A stretch of DNA of 19,699 nucleotides, from the NCBI GenBank assembly GCA_013368325.1, contig JAACJK010000103.1:1-19699 (forward strand). Reading direction: 5' to 3'. The position numbers and the translations under genes were made by a program. This stretch comes from Ephemerocybe angulata. Its lineage: Eukaryota > Basidiomycota > Agaricomycetes > Agaricales > Psathyrellaceae. How positions within the stretch are numbered: the first letter of the stretch is position 1; every line of letters starts with the position of its first letter. A model generated the notes under the pieces. It was not told the DNA's origin. It saw only the letters and a program-made list of their open reading frames with translations, and did no database searches. Shown here in pieces: positions 1-10,997 of the stretch.

Positions 1-37
1 CATCTCTGTCCCCACACCCTTCATCCAAGATGCCCTG
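1..37. repeat. Partial unit: 3' end of a preceding copy
   Basis: These 37 bases match the last 37 bases of the consensus unit exactly (compare 2833-2869). The array therefore continues to the left of the window. Confidence 0.95.
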
Positions 38-1451
38 CCTAACCCTCCTCCCAACTCACTCCTCTGTCCCCTGTCCATTCCAAACTACTCTCTTCTCCCT
101 TTCCACCTCATCCGTGCTGTCTTTTCCTAAACCTCGCCCCAATGCACTGCTTGCGTTCACATGATCTCTTTCTCACGTGCTGCCTCGCACGTTCACGTGT
201 CACCCTCTCAAACTCTCCCTCGACCTCCCTGACCCTTGATCGACTTGCTTTCAAACGTCCAACCCTCTCCCTTACACTCCTCTCCACCTGCATCATTTTC
301 TTTCCAACCCCTCCCTCCATTTCGCATGCATCGACCACATCCACGCTTCCCTAACTCTCCCCATTTATTTCCTAAACCTCTCCCCAACGGACTCCACGTC
401 TTGCACATGCATCTCTTCTCGCTTGCATAAACACCTTGTTCTGTTTCCATTCAACCCGACACATTTGCCTTCCGCGTTGTCTCCTAACCCTTGTCCAAAC
501 GTTTTCAACCATCTCCGCACACCGACTTGCTCCGTCGCACACCTTGACCTCATCCACGATGTATCCTAAACCTCGCCCTGACGCATGGCTTGCGTTCACA
601 TGATCTCTTTCTCACGCACTGCCTCGTGTGTTCCCGTGTCACCCTCTCGGACTTTCCCTCGATCTCCCTGAGCCTGCGATCCACCAACAACTCGCTTTCA
701 AATGTTCGACCCTCTTCATTTCATTTCCATTCCCAAACCCTCTCCCTTGCCCTTCTCCGCCTGCATCATTTCCTTTCAAACACCTCCTGCCATTGCGCAT
801 GCTTCAACGCTCCCCGTTCTCTCCATCTGATTCCCTAAACCTCTCCCGCACGGTCTGCTTGTGTTTCCTTTCAAACTCGGTTCAAACACCTCGCTCTCGT
901 TCCATTTCCTAAACCTCTCCCAAACGGACTCCCCGTATCGCACATGCATCTCTTCTCGCTTGCCTTTCCTTTCAAACGCCTCGATCTGTTTCCATTCCAT
1001 TTGTCTTCCGCATTGTCTCCTAACCCTTGTCCAAACGGTTTCAACCATCTCCGCACACCGCGACTCGCCACTCTACGACCACTGCCTTGTCTCAATTTCC
1101 TAACCCTTTCCCGGATGCTCTCATTCCTCCGTGTTCTTCACATACATCACTCCCACTTGACCCACCAGCATGTCTCAATCTTGCCAATTCATTGATCTTC
1201 TGTGATGCCTAACCTCGTCCGAACGGCCGCTCTCTCCCCGACCGCATCTGCAATTCCCACGGCCACGCCACATCATTTCCATCAACCGGATTTGATGACT
1301 CTTTCCCACCATTGTCCAAACGCCCTTGTTTATTCCCGTCACATGCCCCTGCGATTCCCACACACATGCATCTCGCTCGGCGTCATCTCTCACCGCCCGC
1401 ATCCAACACGGCACCCATCTCTGTCCCACACCCTTCATCCAAGATGCCCTG
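38..1451. repeat. Satellite unit, copy 1 (1,414 bp)
   Basis: Complete copy with six one-base deletions against the consensus: two within about 70-90, one in the T run near 364, one in the box at 1208 (CCTAACC for CCTAAACC), one near 1234 and one in a C run near 1427. The deletions near 1234 and 1427 are also present in copy 10, and the 1208 deletion in copy 11. No substitution was seen. Confidence 0.95.
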
Positions 1452-2869
1452 CCTAACCCTCCTCCAACTCACTCGCTCTGTCCCCTGTCCCATTCCAAAC
1501 TACTCTCTTCTCCCTTTCCACCTCATCCGTGCTGTCTTTTCCTAAACCTCGCCCCAATGCACTGCTTGCGTTCACATGATCTCTTTCTCACGTGCTGCCT
1601 CGCACGTTCACGTGTCACCCTCTCAAACTCTCCCTCGACCTCCCTGACCCTTGATCGACTTGCTTTCAAACGTCCAACCCTCTCCCTTACACTCCTCTCC
1701 ACCTGCATCATTTTCTTTCCAACCCCTCCCTCCATTTCGCATGCATCGACCACATCCACGCTTCCCTAACTCTCCCCATTTTATTTCCTAAACCTCTCCC
1801 CAACGGACTCCACGTCTTGCACATGCATCTCTTCTCGCTTGCATAAACACCTTGTTCTGTTTCCATTCAACCCGACACATTTGCCTTCCGCGTTGTCTCC
1901 TAACCCTTGTCCAAACGTTTTCAACCATCTCGCACACCGACTTGCTCCGTCGCACACCTTGACCTCATCCACGATGTATCCTAAACCTCGCCCTGACGCA
2001 TGGCTTGCGTTCACATGATCTCTTTCTCACGCACTGCCTCGTGTGTTCCCGTGTCACCCTCTCGGACTTTCCCTCGATCTCCCTGAGCCTGCGATCCACC
2101 AACAACTCGCTTTCAAATGTTCGACCCTCTTCATTTCATTTCCATTCCCAAACCCTCTCCCTTGCCCTTCTCCGCCTGCATCATTTCCTTTCAAACACCT
2201 CCTGCCATTGCGCATGCTTCAACGCTCCCCGTTCTCTCCATCTGATTCCCTAAACCTCTCCCGCACGGTCTGCTTGTGTTTCCTTTCAAACTCGGTTCAA
2301 ACACCTCGCTCTCGTTCCATTTCCTAAACCTCTCCCAAACGGACTCCCCGTATCGCACATGCATCTCTTCTCGCTTGCCTTTCCTTTCAAACGCCTCGAT
2401 CTGTTTCCATTCCATTTGTCTTCCGCATTGTCTCCTAACCCTTGTCCAAACGGTTTCAACCATCTCCGCACACCGCGACTCGCCACTCTACGACCACTGC
2501 CTTGTCTCAATTTCCTAACCCTTTCCCGGATGCTCTCATTCCTCCGTGTTCTTCACATACATCACTCCCACTTGACCCACCAGCATGTCTCAATCTTGCC
2601 AATTCATTGATCTTCTGTGATGCCTAAACCTCGTCCGAACGGCCGCTCTCTTCCCCGACCGCATCTGCAATTCCCACGGCCACGCCACATCATTTCCATC
2701 AACCGGATTTGATGACTCTTTCCCACCATTGTCCAAACGCCCTTGTTTATTCCCGTCACATGCCCCTGCGATTCCCACACACATGCATCTCGCTCGGCGT
2801 CATCTCTCACCGCCCGCATCCAACACGGCACCCATCTCTGTCCCCACACCCTTCATCCAAGATGCCCTG
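1452..2869. repeat. Satellite unit, copy 2 (1,418 bp)
   Basis: Complete, nearly clean copy. It has two one-base deletions: a C near 1464 and a C near 1931 (CATCTCGC for CATCTCCGC). The paired CACGTG hexamers of block A are at 1589-1594 and 1609-1614. Confidence 0.95.
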
Positions 2870-4287
2870 CCTAACCCTCCTCCCAACTCACTCGCTCTGT
2901 CCCCTGTCCCATTCCAAACTACTCTCTTCTCCCTTTCCACCTCATCCGTGCTGTCTTTTCCTAAACCTCGCCCCAATGCACTGCTTGCGTTCACATGATC
3001 TCTTTCTCACGTGCTGCCTCGCACGTTCACGTGTCACCCTCTCAAACTCTCCCTCGACCTCCCTGACCCTTTGATCGACTTGCTTTCAAACGTCCAACCC
3101 TCTCCCTTACACTCCTCTCCACCTGCATCATTTTCTTTCCAACCCCTCCCTCCATTTCGCATGCATCGACCACATCCACGCTTCCCTAACTCTCCCCATT
3201 TTATTTCCTAAACCTCTCCCCAACGGACTCCACGTCTTGCACATGCATCTCTTCTCGCTTGCATAAACACCTTGTTCTGTTTCCATTCAACCCGACACAT
3301 TTGCCTTCCGCGTTGTCTCCTAACCCTTGTCCAAACGTTTTCAACCATCTCCGCACACCGACTTGCTCCGTCGCACACCTTGACCTCATCCACGATGTAT
3401 CCTAAACCTCGCCCTGACGCATGGCTTGCGTTCACATGATCTCTTTCTCACGCACTGCCTCGTGTGTTCCCGTGTCACCCTCTCGGACTTTCCCTCGATC
3501 TCCCTGAGCCTGCGATCCACCAACAACTCGCTTTCAAATGTTCGACCCTCTTCATTTCATTTCCATTCCCAAACCCTCTCCCTTGCCCTTCTCCGCCTGC
3601 ATCATTTCCTTTCAAACACCTCCTGCCATTGCGCATGCTTCAACGCTCCCCGTTCTCTCCATCTGATTCCCTAAACCTCTCCCGCACGGTCTGCTTGTGT
3701 TTCCTTTCAAACTCGGTTCAAACACCTCGCTCTCGTTCCATTTCCTAAACCTCTCCCAAACGGACTCCCCGTATCGCACATGCATCTCTTCTCGCTTGCC
3801 TTTCCTTTCAAACGCCTCGATCTGTTTCCATTCCATTTGTCTTCCGCATTGTCTCCTAACCCTTGTCCAAACGGTTTCAACCATCTCCGCACACCGCGAC
3901 TCGCCACTCTACGACCACTGCCTTGTCTCAATTTCCTAACCCTTTCCCGGATGCTCTCATTCCTCGTGTTCTTCATACATCACTCCCACTTGACCCACCA
4001 GCATGTCTCAATCTTGCCAATTCATTGATCTTCTGTGATGCCTAAACCTCGTCCGAACGGCCGCTCTCTTCCCCGACCGCATCTGCAATTCCCACGGCCA
4101 CGCCACATCATTTCCATCAACCGGATTTGATGACTCTTTCCCACCATTGTCCAAACGCCCTTGTTTATTCCCGTCACATGCCCCTGCGATTCCCACACAC
4201 ATGCATCTCGCTCGGCGTCATCTCTCACCGCCCGCATCCAACACGGCACCCATCTCTGTCCCCACACCCTTCATCCAAGATGCCCTG
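2870..4287. repeat. Satellite unit, copy 3 (1,418 bp)
   Basis: Complete copy. It has a one-base T insertion near 3070 (CCCTTTGATC), a one-base deletion near 3965 and a two-base deletion near 3974, so the net loss is two bases. CACGTG hexamers are at 3008-3013 and 3028-3033. Confidence 0.95.
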
Positions 4288-5693
4288 CCTAACCCTCCTC
4301 CCAACTCACTCGCTCTGTCCCCTGTCCCATTCCAAACTACTCTCTTCTCCCTTTCCACCTCATCCGTGCTGTCTTTTCCTAAACCTCGCCCCAATGCACT
4401 GCTTGCGTTCACATATCTCTTTCTCACGTGCTGCCTCGCACGTTCACGTGTCACCCTCTCAAACTCTCCCTCGACCTCCCTGACCCTGATCGACTTGCTT
4501 TCAAACGTCCAACCCTCTCCCTACACTCCTCTCCACCTGCATCATTTTCTTTCCAACCCCTCCCTCCATTTCGCATGCATCGACCACATCCACGCTTCCC
4601 TAACTCTCCCCATTTATTTCCTAAACCTCTCCCCAACGGACTCCACGTCTGCACATGCATCTCTTCTCGCTTGCATAAACACCTTGTTCTGTTTCCATTC
4701 AACCCGACACATTTGCCTTCCGCGTTGTCTCCTAACCCTTGTCCAAACGTTTTCAACATCTCCGCACACCGACTTGCTCCGTCGCACACCTTGACCTCAT
4801 CCACGATGTATCCTAAACCTCGCCTGACGCATGGCTTGCGTTCACATGATCTCTTTCTCACGCACTGGCCTCGTGTGTTCCCGTGTCACCCTTCGACTTT
4901 CCCTCGATCTCCCTGAGCCTGCGATCCACCAACAACTCGCTTTCAAATGTTCGACCCTCTTCATTTCATTCCATTCCCAAACCCTCTCCCTTGCCCTTCT
5001 CCGCCTGCATCATTTCCTTTCAAACACCTCCTGCCATTGCGCATGCTTCAACGCTCCCCGTTCTCTCCATCTGATTCCCTAAACCTCTCCCGCACGGTCT
5101 GCTTGGTTTCCTTTCAAACTCGGTTCAAACACCTCGCTCTCGTTCCATTTCCTAAACCTCTCCCAACGGACTCCCCGTATCGCACATGCATCTCTTCTCG
5201 CTTGCCTTTCCTTTCAAACGCCTCGATCTGTTTCCATTCCATTTGTCTTCCGCATTGTCTCCTAACCCTTGTCCAAACGGTTTCAACCATCTCCGCACAC
5301 CGCGACTCGCCACTCTACGACCACTGCTTGTCTCAATTTCCTAACCCTTTCCCGGATGCTCTCATTCCTCCGTGTTCTTCACATACATCACTCCCACTTG
5401 ACCCACCAGCATGTCTCAATCTTGCCAATTCATTGATCTTCTGTGATGCCTAAACCTCGTCCGAACGGCCGCTCTCTTCCCCGACCGCATCTGCAATTCC
5501 CACGGCCACGCCACATCATTTCCATCAACCGGATTTGATGACTCTTTCCCACCATTGTCCAAACGCCCTTGTTTATTCCCGTCACATGCCCCTGCGATTC
5601 CCACACACATGCATCTCGCTCGGCGTCATCTTCACCGCCCGATCCAACACGGCACCCATCTCTGTCCCCACACCCTTCATCCAAGATGCCCTG
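4288..5693. repeat. Satellite unit, copy 4 (1,406 bp, indel-dense)
   Basis: Complete copy and the shortest in the window. It carries about 15 separate one-base deletions and one insertion (extra G near 4867, CACTGGCCTCG), spread along the unit. Examples are near 4414 (ACATATCTC for ACATGATCTC), 4487, 4521, 4648, 4757, 4824, 4892, 4970, 5105, 5165, 5327 and 5631-5642. There are no substitutions. One-base losses with nothing else changed look more like uncorrected assembly error than decay. Confidence 0.94.
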
Positions 5694-7101
5694 CCTAACC
5701 CTCCTCCCAACTCACTCGCTCTGTCCCCTGTCCCATTCCAAACTACTCTCTTCTCCCTTTCCACCTCATCCTGCTGTCTTTTCCTAAACCTCGCCCCAAT
5801 GCACTGCTTGCGTTCACATGATCTCTTTCTCACGTGCTGCCTCGCACGTTCACGTGTCACCCTCTCAAACTCTCCCTCGACCTCCCTGACCCTTGATCGA
5901 CTTGCTTCAAACGTCCAACCCTCTCCCTTACACTCCTCTCCACCTGCATCATTTCTTTCCAACCCCTCCCTCCATTTCGCATGCATCGACCACATCCACG
6001 CTTCCCTAACTTCCCCATTTTATTTCCTAACCTCTCCCCAACGGACTCCACGTCTTGCACATGCATCTCTTCTCGCTGCATAAACACCTTGTTCTGTTTC
6101 CATTCAACCCGACACATTTGCCTTCCGCGTTGTCTCCTAACCCTTGTCCAAACGTTTTCAACCATCTCCGCACACCGACTTGCTCCGTCGCACACCTTGA
6201 CCTCATCCACGATGTATCCTAAACCTCGCCCTGACGCATGGCTTGCGTTCACATGATCTCTTTCTCACGCACTGCCTCGTGTGTTCCCGTGTCACCCTCT
6301 CGGACTTTCCCTCGATCTCCCTGAGCCTGCGATCCACCAACAACTCGCTTTCAAATGTTCGACCCTCTTCATTTCATTCCATTCCCAAACCCTCTCCCTT
6401 GCCCTTCTCCGCCTGCATCATTTCCTTTCAAACACCTCCTGCCATTGCGCATGCTTCAACGCTCCCCGTTCTCTCCATCTGATTCCCTAAACCTCTCCCG
6501 CACGGTCTGCTTGTGTTCCTTTCAAACTCGGTTCAAACACCTCGCTCTCGTTCCATTTCCTAAACCTCTCCCAAACGGACTCCCCGTATCGCACATGCAT
6601 CTCTTCTCGCTTGCCTTTCCTTTCAAACGCCTCGATCTGTTTCCATTCCATTTGTCTTCCGCATTGTCTCCTAACCCTTGTCCAAACGTTTCAACCATCT
6701 CCGCACACCGCGACTCGCACTCTACGACCACGCCTTGTCTCAATTCCTAACCCTTTCCCGGATGCTCTCATTCCTCCGTGTTCTTCACATACATCACTCC
6801 CACTTGACCCACCCAGCATGTCTCAATCTTGCCAATTCATTGATCTTCTGTGATGCCTAAACCTCGTCCGAACGGCCGCTCTCTTCCCCGACCGCATCTG
6901 CAATTCCCACGGCCACGCCACATCATTTCCATCAACCGGATTTGATGACTCTTCCCACCATGTCCAAACGCCCTTGTTTATTCCCGTCACATGCCCCTGC
7001 GATTCCCACACACATGGCATCTCGCTCGGCGTCATCTCTCACCGCCCGCATCCAACACGGCACCCATCTCTGTCCCCACACCCTTCATCCAAGATGCCCT
7101 G
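5694..7101. repeat. Satellite unit, copy 5 (1,408 bp, indel-dense)
   Basis: Complete copy with about 14 one-base deletions and two one-base insertions (extra C near 6813, extra G near 7016). Deletions are near 5772, 5907, 5952, 6011, 6031, 6077, 6378, 6515, 6689, 6718, 6732, 6745, 6952 and 6961. No substitutions were seen. Together with copy 4 this is the most indel-dense stretch of the window. Confidence 0.94.
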
Positions 7102-8516
7102 CCTAACCCTCCTCCCAACTCACTCGCTCTGTCCCCTGTCCCATTCCAAACTACTCTCTTCTCCCTTTCCACCTCATCCGTGCTGTCTTTTCCTAAACCT
7201 CGCCCCAATGCACTGCTTGCGTTCACATGATCTCTTTCTCACGTGCTGCCTCGCACGTTCACGTGTCACCCTCTCAAACTCTCCCTCGACCTCCCTGACC
7301 CTTGATCGACTTGCTTTCAAACGTCCAACCCTCTCCCTTACACTCCTCTCCACCTGCATCATTTTCTTTCCAACCCCTCCCTCCATTTCGCATGCATCGA
7401 CCACATCCACGCTTCCCTAACTCTCCCCATTTTATTTCCTAAACCTCTCCCCAACGGACTCCACGTCTTGCACATGCATCTCTTCTCGCTTGCATAAACA
7501 CCTTGTTCTGTTTCCATTCAACCCGACACATTTGCCTTCCGCGTTGTCTCCTAACCCTTGTCCAAACGTTTTCAACCATCTCCGCACACCGACTTGCTCC
7601 GTCGCACACCTTGACCTCATCCACGATGTCCTAAACCTCGCCCTGACGCATGGCTTGCGTTCACATGATCTCTTTCTCACGCACTGCCTCGTGTGTTCCC
7701 GTGTCACCCTCTCGGACTTTCCCTCGATCTCCCTGAGCCTGCGATCCACCAACAACTCGCTTTCAAATGTTCGACCCTCTTCATTTCATTTCCATTCCCA
7801 AACCCTCTCCCTTGCCCTTCTCCGCCTGCATCATTTCCTTTCAAACACCTCCTGCCATTGCGCATGCTTCAACGCTCCCCGTTCTCTCCATCTGATTCCC
7901 TAAACCTCTCCCGCACGGTCTGCTTGTGTTTCCTTTCAAACTCGGTTCAAACACCTCGCTCTCGTTCCATTTCCTAAACCTCTCCCAAACGGACTCCCCG
8001 TATCGCACATGCATCTCTTCTCGCTTGCCTTTCCTTTCAAACGCCTCGATCTGTTTCCATTCCATTTGTCTTCCGCATTGTCTCCTAACCCTTGTCCAAA
8101 CGGTTTCAACCATCTCCGCACACCGCGACTCGCCACTCTACGACCACTGCCTGTCTCAATTTCCTAACCCTTTCCCGGATGCTCTCATTCCTCCGTGTTC
8201 TTCACATACATCACTCCCACTTGACCCACCAGCATGTCTCAATCTTGCCAATTCATTGATCTTCTGTGATGCCTAAACCTCGTCCGAACGGCCGCTCTCT
8301 TCCCCGACCGCATCTGCAATTCCCACGGCCACGCCACATCATTTCCATCAACCGGATTTGATGACTCTTTCCCACCATTGTCCAAACGCCCTTGTTTATT
8401 CCCGTCACATGCCCCTGCGATTCCCACACACATGCATCTCGCTCGGCGTCATCTCTCACCCCGCATCCAACACGGCACCCATCTCTGTCCCCACACCCTT
8501 CATCCAAGATGCCCTG
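7102..8516. repeat. Satellite unit, copy 6 (1,415 bp)
   Basis: Complete copy with three deletions: two bases near 7629 (GATGTCCTAAACC for GATGTATCCTAAACC), one T near 8151 and two bases near 8461 (CACCCCGC for CACCGCCCGC). Otherwise it follows the consensus. Confidence 0.95.
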
Positions 8517-9935
8517 CCTAACCCTCCTCCCAACTCACTCGCTCTGTCCCCTGTCCCATTCCAAACTACTCTCTTCTCCCTTTCCACCTCATCCGTGCTG
8601 TCTTTTCCTAAACCTCGCCCCAATGCACTGCTTGCGTTCACATGATCTCTTTCTCACGTGCTGCCTCGCACGTTCACGTGTCACCCTCTCAAACTCTCCC
8701 TCGACCTCCCTGACCCTTGATCGACTTGCTTTCAAACGTCCAACCCTCTCCCTTACACTCCTCTCCACCTGCATCATTTTCTTTCCAACCCCTCCCTCCA
8801 TTTCGCATGCATCGACCACATCCACGCTTCCCTAACTCTCCCCATTTTATTTCCTAAACCTCTCCCCAACGGACTCCACGTCTTGCACATGCATCTCTTC
8901 TCGCTTGCATAAACACCTTGTTCTGTTTCCATTCAACCCGACACATTTGCCTTCCGCGTTGTCTCCTAACCCTTGTCCAAACGTTTTCAACCATCTCCGC
9001 ACACCGACTTGCTCCGTCGCACACCTTGACCTCATCCACGATGTATCCTAAACCTCGCCCTGACGCATGGCTTGCGTTCACATGATCTCTTTCTCACGCA
9101 CTGCCTCGTGTGTTCCCGTGTCACCCTCTCGGACTTTCCCTCGATCTCCCTGAGCCTGCGATCCACCAACAACTCGCTTTCAAATGTTCGACCCTCTTCA
9201 TTTCATTTCCATTCCCAAACCCTCTCCCTTGCCCTTCTCCGCCTGCATCATTTCCTTTCAAACACCTCCTGCCATTGCGCATGCTTCAACGCTCCCCGTT
9301 CTCTCCATCTGATTCCCTAAACCTCTCCCGCACGGTCTGCTTGTGTTTCCTTTCAAACTCGGTTCAAACACCTCGCTCTCGTTCCATTTCCTAAACCTCT
9401 CCCAAACGGACTCCCCGTATCGCACATGCATCTCTTCTCGCTTGCCTTTCCTTTCAAACGCCTCGATCTGTTTCCATTCCATTTGTCTTCCGCATTGTCT
9501 CCTAACCCTTGTCCAAACGGTTTCAACCATCTCCGCACACCGCGACTCGCCACTCTACGACCACTGCCTTGTCTCAATTTCCTAACCCTTTCCCGGATGC
9601 TCTCATTCCTCCGTTCTTCACATACATCACTCCCACTTGACCCACCAGCATGTCTCAATCTTGCCAATTCATTGATCTTCTGTGATGCCTAAACCTCGTC
9701 CGAACGGCCGCTCTCTTCCCCGACCGCATCTGCAATTCCCACGGCCACGCCACATCATTTCCATCAACCGGATTTTGATGACTCTTTCCCACCATTGTCC
9801 AAACGCCCTTGTTTATTCCCGTCACATGCCCCTGCGATTCCCACACACATGCATCTCGCTCGGCGTCATCTCTCACCGCCCGCATCCAACACGGCACCCA
9901 TCTCTGTCCCCACACCCTTCATCCAAGATGCCCTG
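8517..9935. repeat. Satellite unit, copy 7 (1,419 bp)
   Basis: Complete copy and the closest in length to the 1,420-bp consensus. It has a two-base deletion near 9613 (CCGTTCTTC for CCGTGTTCTTC) and a one-base T insertion near 9775 (GGATTTTGATG). Confidence 0.96.
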
Positions 9936-10025
9936 CCTAACCCTCCTCCCAACTCACTCGCTCTGTCCCCTGTCCCATTCCAAACTACTCTCTTCTCCCT
10001 TTCCACCTCATCCGTGCTGTCTTTT
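9936..10025. repeat. Sub-block C-tail (90 bp element)
   Basis: The segment opens with CCTAACCCT. It ends in CCTCATCCGTGCTGTC just before the next CCTAAACCTCG box. The 3' end resembles the element at 10384-10465, which ends CCTCATCCACGATGTAT before the same kind of box, so both look like copies of one 80-90-bp element. Homology is convincing at the 3' end and weak in the middle. Confidence 0.6.
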
Positions 10026-10465
10026 CCTAAACCTCGCCCCAATGCACTGCTTGCGTTCACATGATCTCTTTCTCACGTGCTGCCTCGCACGTTCACGTGT
10101 CACCCTCTCAAACTCTCCCTCGACCTCCCTGACCCTTGATCGACTTGCTTTCAAACGTCCAACCCTCTCCCTTACACTCCTCTCCACCTGCATCATTTTC
10201 TTTCCAACCCCTCCCTCCATTTCGCATGCATCGACCACATCCACGCTTCCCTAACTCTCCCCATTTTATTTCCTAAACCTCTCCCCAACGGACTCCACGT
10301 CTTGCACATGCATCTCTTCTCGCTTGCATAAACACCTTGTTCTGTTTCCATTCAACCCGACACATTTGCCTTCCGCGTTGTCTCCTAACCCTTGTCCAAA
10401 CGTTTTCAACCATCTCCGCACACCGACTTGCTCCGTCGCACACCTTGACCTCATCCACGATGTAT
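10026..10465. repeat. Sub-block A of the unit (~440 bp)
   Basis: It opens with CCTAAACCTCGCCC and divides at further CCTAA boxes into about 246, 112 and 82 bp. Its first 110 bases align to sub-block B (10466 onward) at about 85% identity, including a perfect 29-base match (10049-10077 with 10489-10517). The 10272-10465 part likewise aligns to 10807-10997 of B, sharing a 22-base perfect stretch that contains ATGCAT. A and B are therefore diverged internal duplicates inside the larger unit. Confidence 0.85.
10074..10099. other. Paired CACGTG palindromes in sub-block A
   Basis: Two perfect CACGTG hexamers at 10074-10079 and 10094-10099 lie 20 bases apart, start to start. The same pair recurs in block A of every copy (for example 174/194, 1589/1609, 3008/3028). 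CACGTG is the core site of bHLH and plant bZIP (G-box) proteins. In a satellite it could equally be a chance word, so the regulatory role is not supported beyond the motif. Confidence 0.45.
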
Positions 10466-10997
10466 CCTAAACCTCGCCCTGACGCATGGCTTGCGTTCAC
10501 ATGATCTCTTTCTCACGCACTGCCTCGTGTGTTCCCGTGTCACCCTCTCGGACTTTCCCTCGATCTCCCTGAGCCTGCGATCCACCAACAACTCGCTTTC
10601 AAATGTTCGACCCTCTTCATTTCATTTCCATTCCCAAACCCTCTCCCTTGCCCTTCTCCGCCTGCATCATTTCCTTTCAAACACCTCCTGCCATTGCGCA
10701 TGCTTCAACGCTCCCCGTTCTCTCCATCTGATTCCCTAAACCTCTCCCGCACGGTGCTTGTGTTTCCTTTCAAACTCGGTTCAAACACCTCGCTCTCGTT
10801 CCATTTCCTAAACCTCTCCCAAACGGACTCCCCGTATCGCACATGCATCTCTTCTCGCTTGCCTTTCCTTTCAAACGCCTCGATCTGTTTCCATTCCATT
10901 TGTCTTCCGCATTGTCTCCTAACCCTTGTCCAAACGGTTTCAACCATCTCCGCACACCGCGACTCGCCACTCTACGACCACTGCCTTGTCTCAATTT
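10466..10997. repeat. Sub-block B of the unit (~534 bp)
   Basis: Diverged duplicate of A in the same order and orientation. It is about 95 bp longer, mainly because of one extra box-led segment at 10735-10806. Segments run 269, 72 (74 in the consensus), 111 and 80 bp. Both CACGTG hexamers of A are changed here, to CACGCA and CCCGTG. Confidence 0.85.
10735..10806. repeat. Extra box-led segment inside B (74 bp in consensus)
   Basis: The segment starts CCTAAACCTCTCCCGCACGG and is followed at once by CCTAAACCTCTCCCAAACGG at 10807. Further shared words follow in both (CCTTTCAAAC, then CTCG and GTTCCATT or GTTTCCATT). This looks like a local, diverged tandem duplication that accounts for most of the length difference between A and B. 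This copy lacks two bases (CT) near 10756 that the others have. Confidence 0.65.

Noticed and set aside
879..887. RNA polymerase III B-box-like word GGTTCAAAC (tRNA or SINE remnant)
   Set aside because: No convincing A box lies at the right distance upstream, there is no cloverleaf and no downstream T run. It is an isolated partial match.
834..914. True telomeric tract
   Set aside because: The telomere-like words are single boxes separated by 20-270 bp. There is no tandem run of two or more telomere repeats anywhere.
10081..10150. G-quadruplex on the - strand (C runs on the + strand in block A)
   Set aside because: The four C3 runs need loops of about 11, 7 and 3 bases, and other clusters have only three runs or an 18-base loop. 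The potential is weak and expected from composition.
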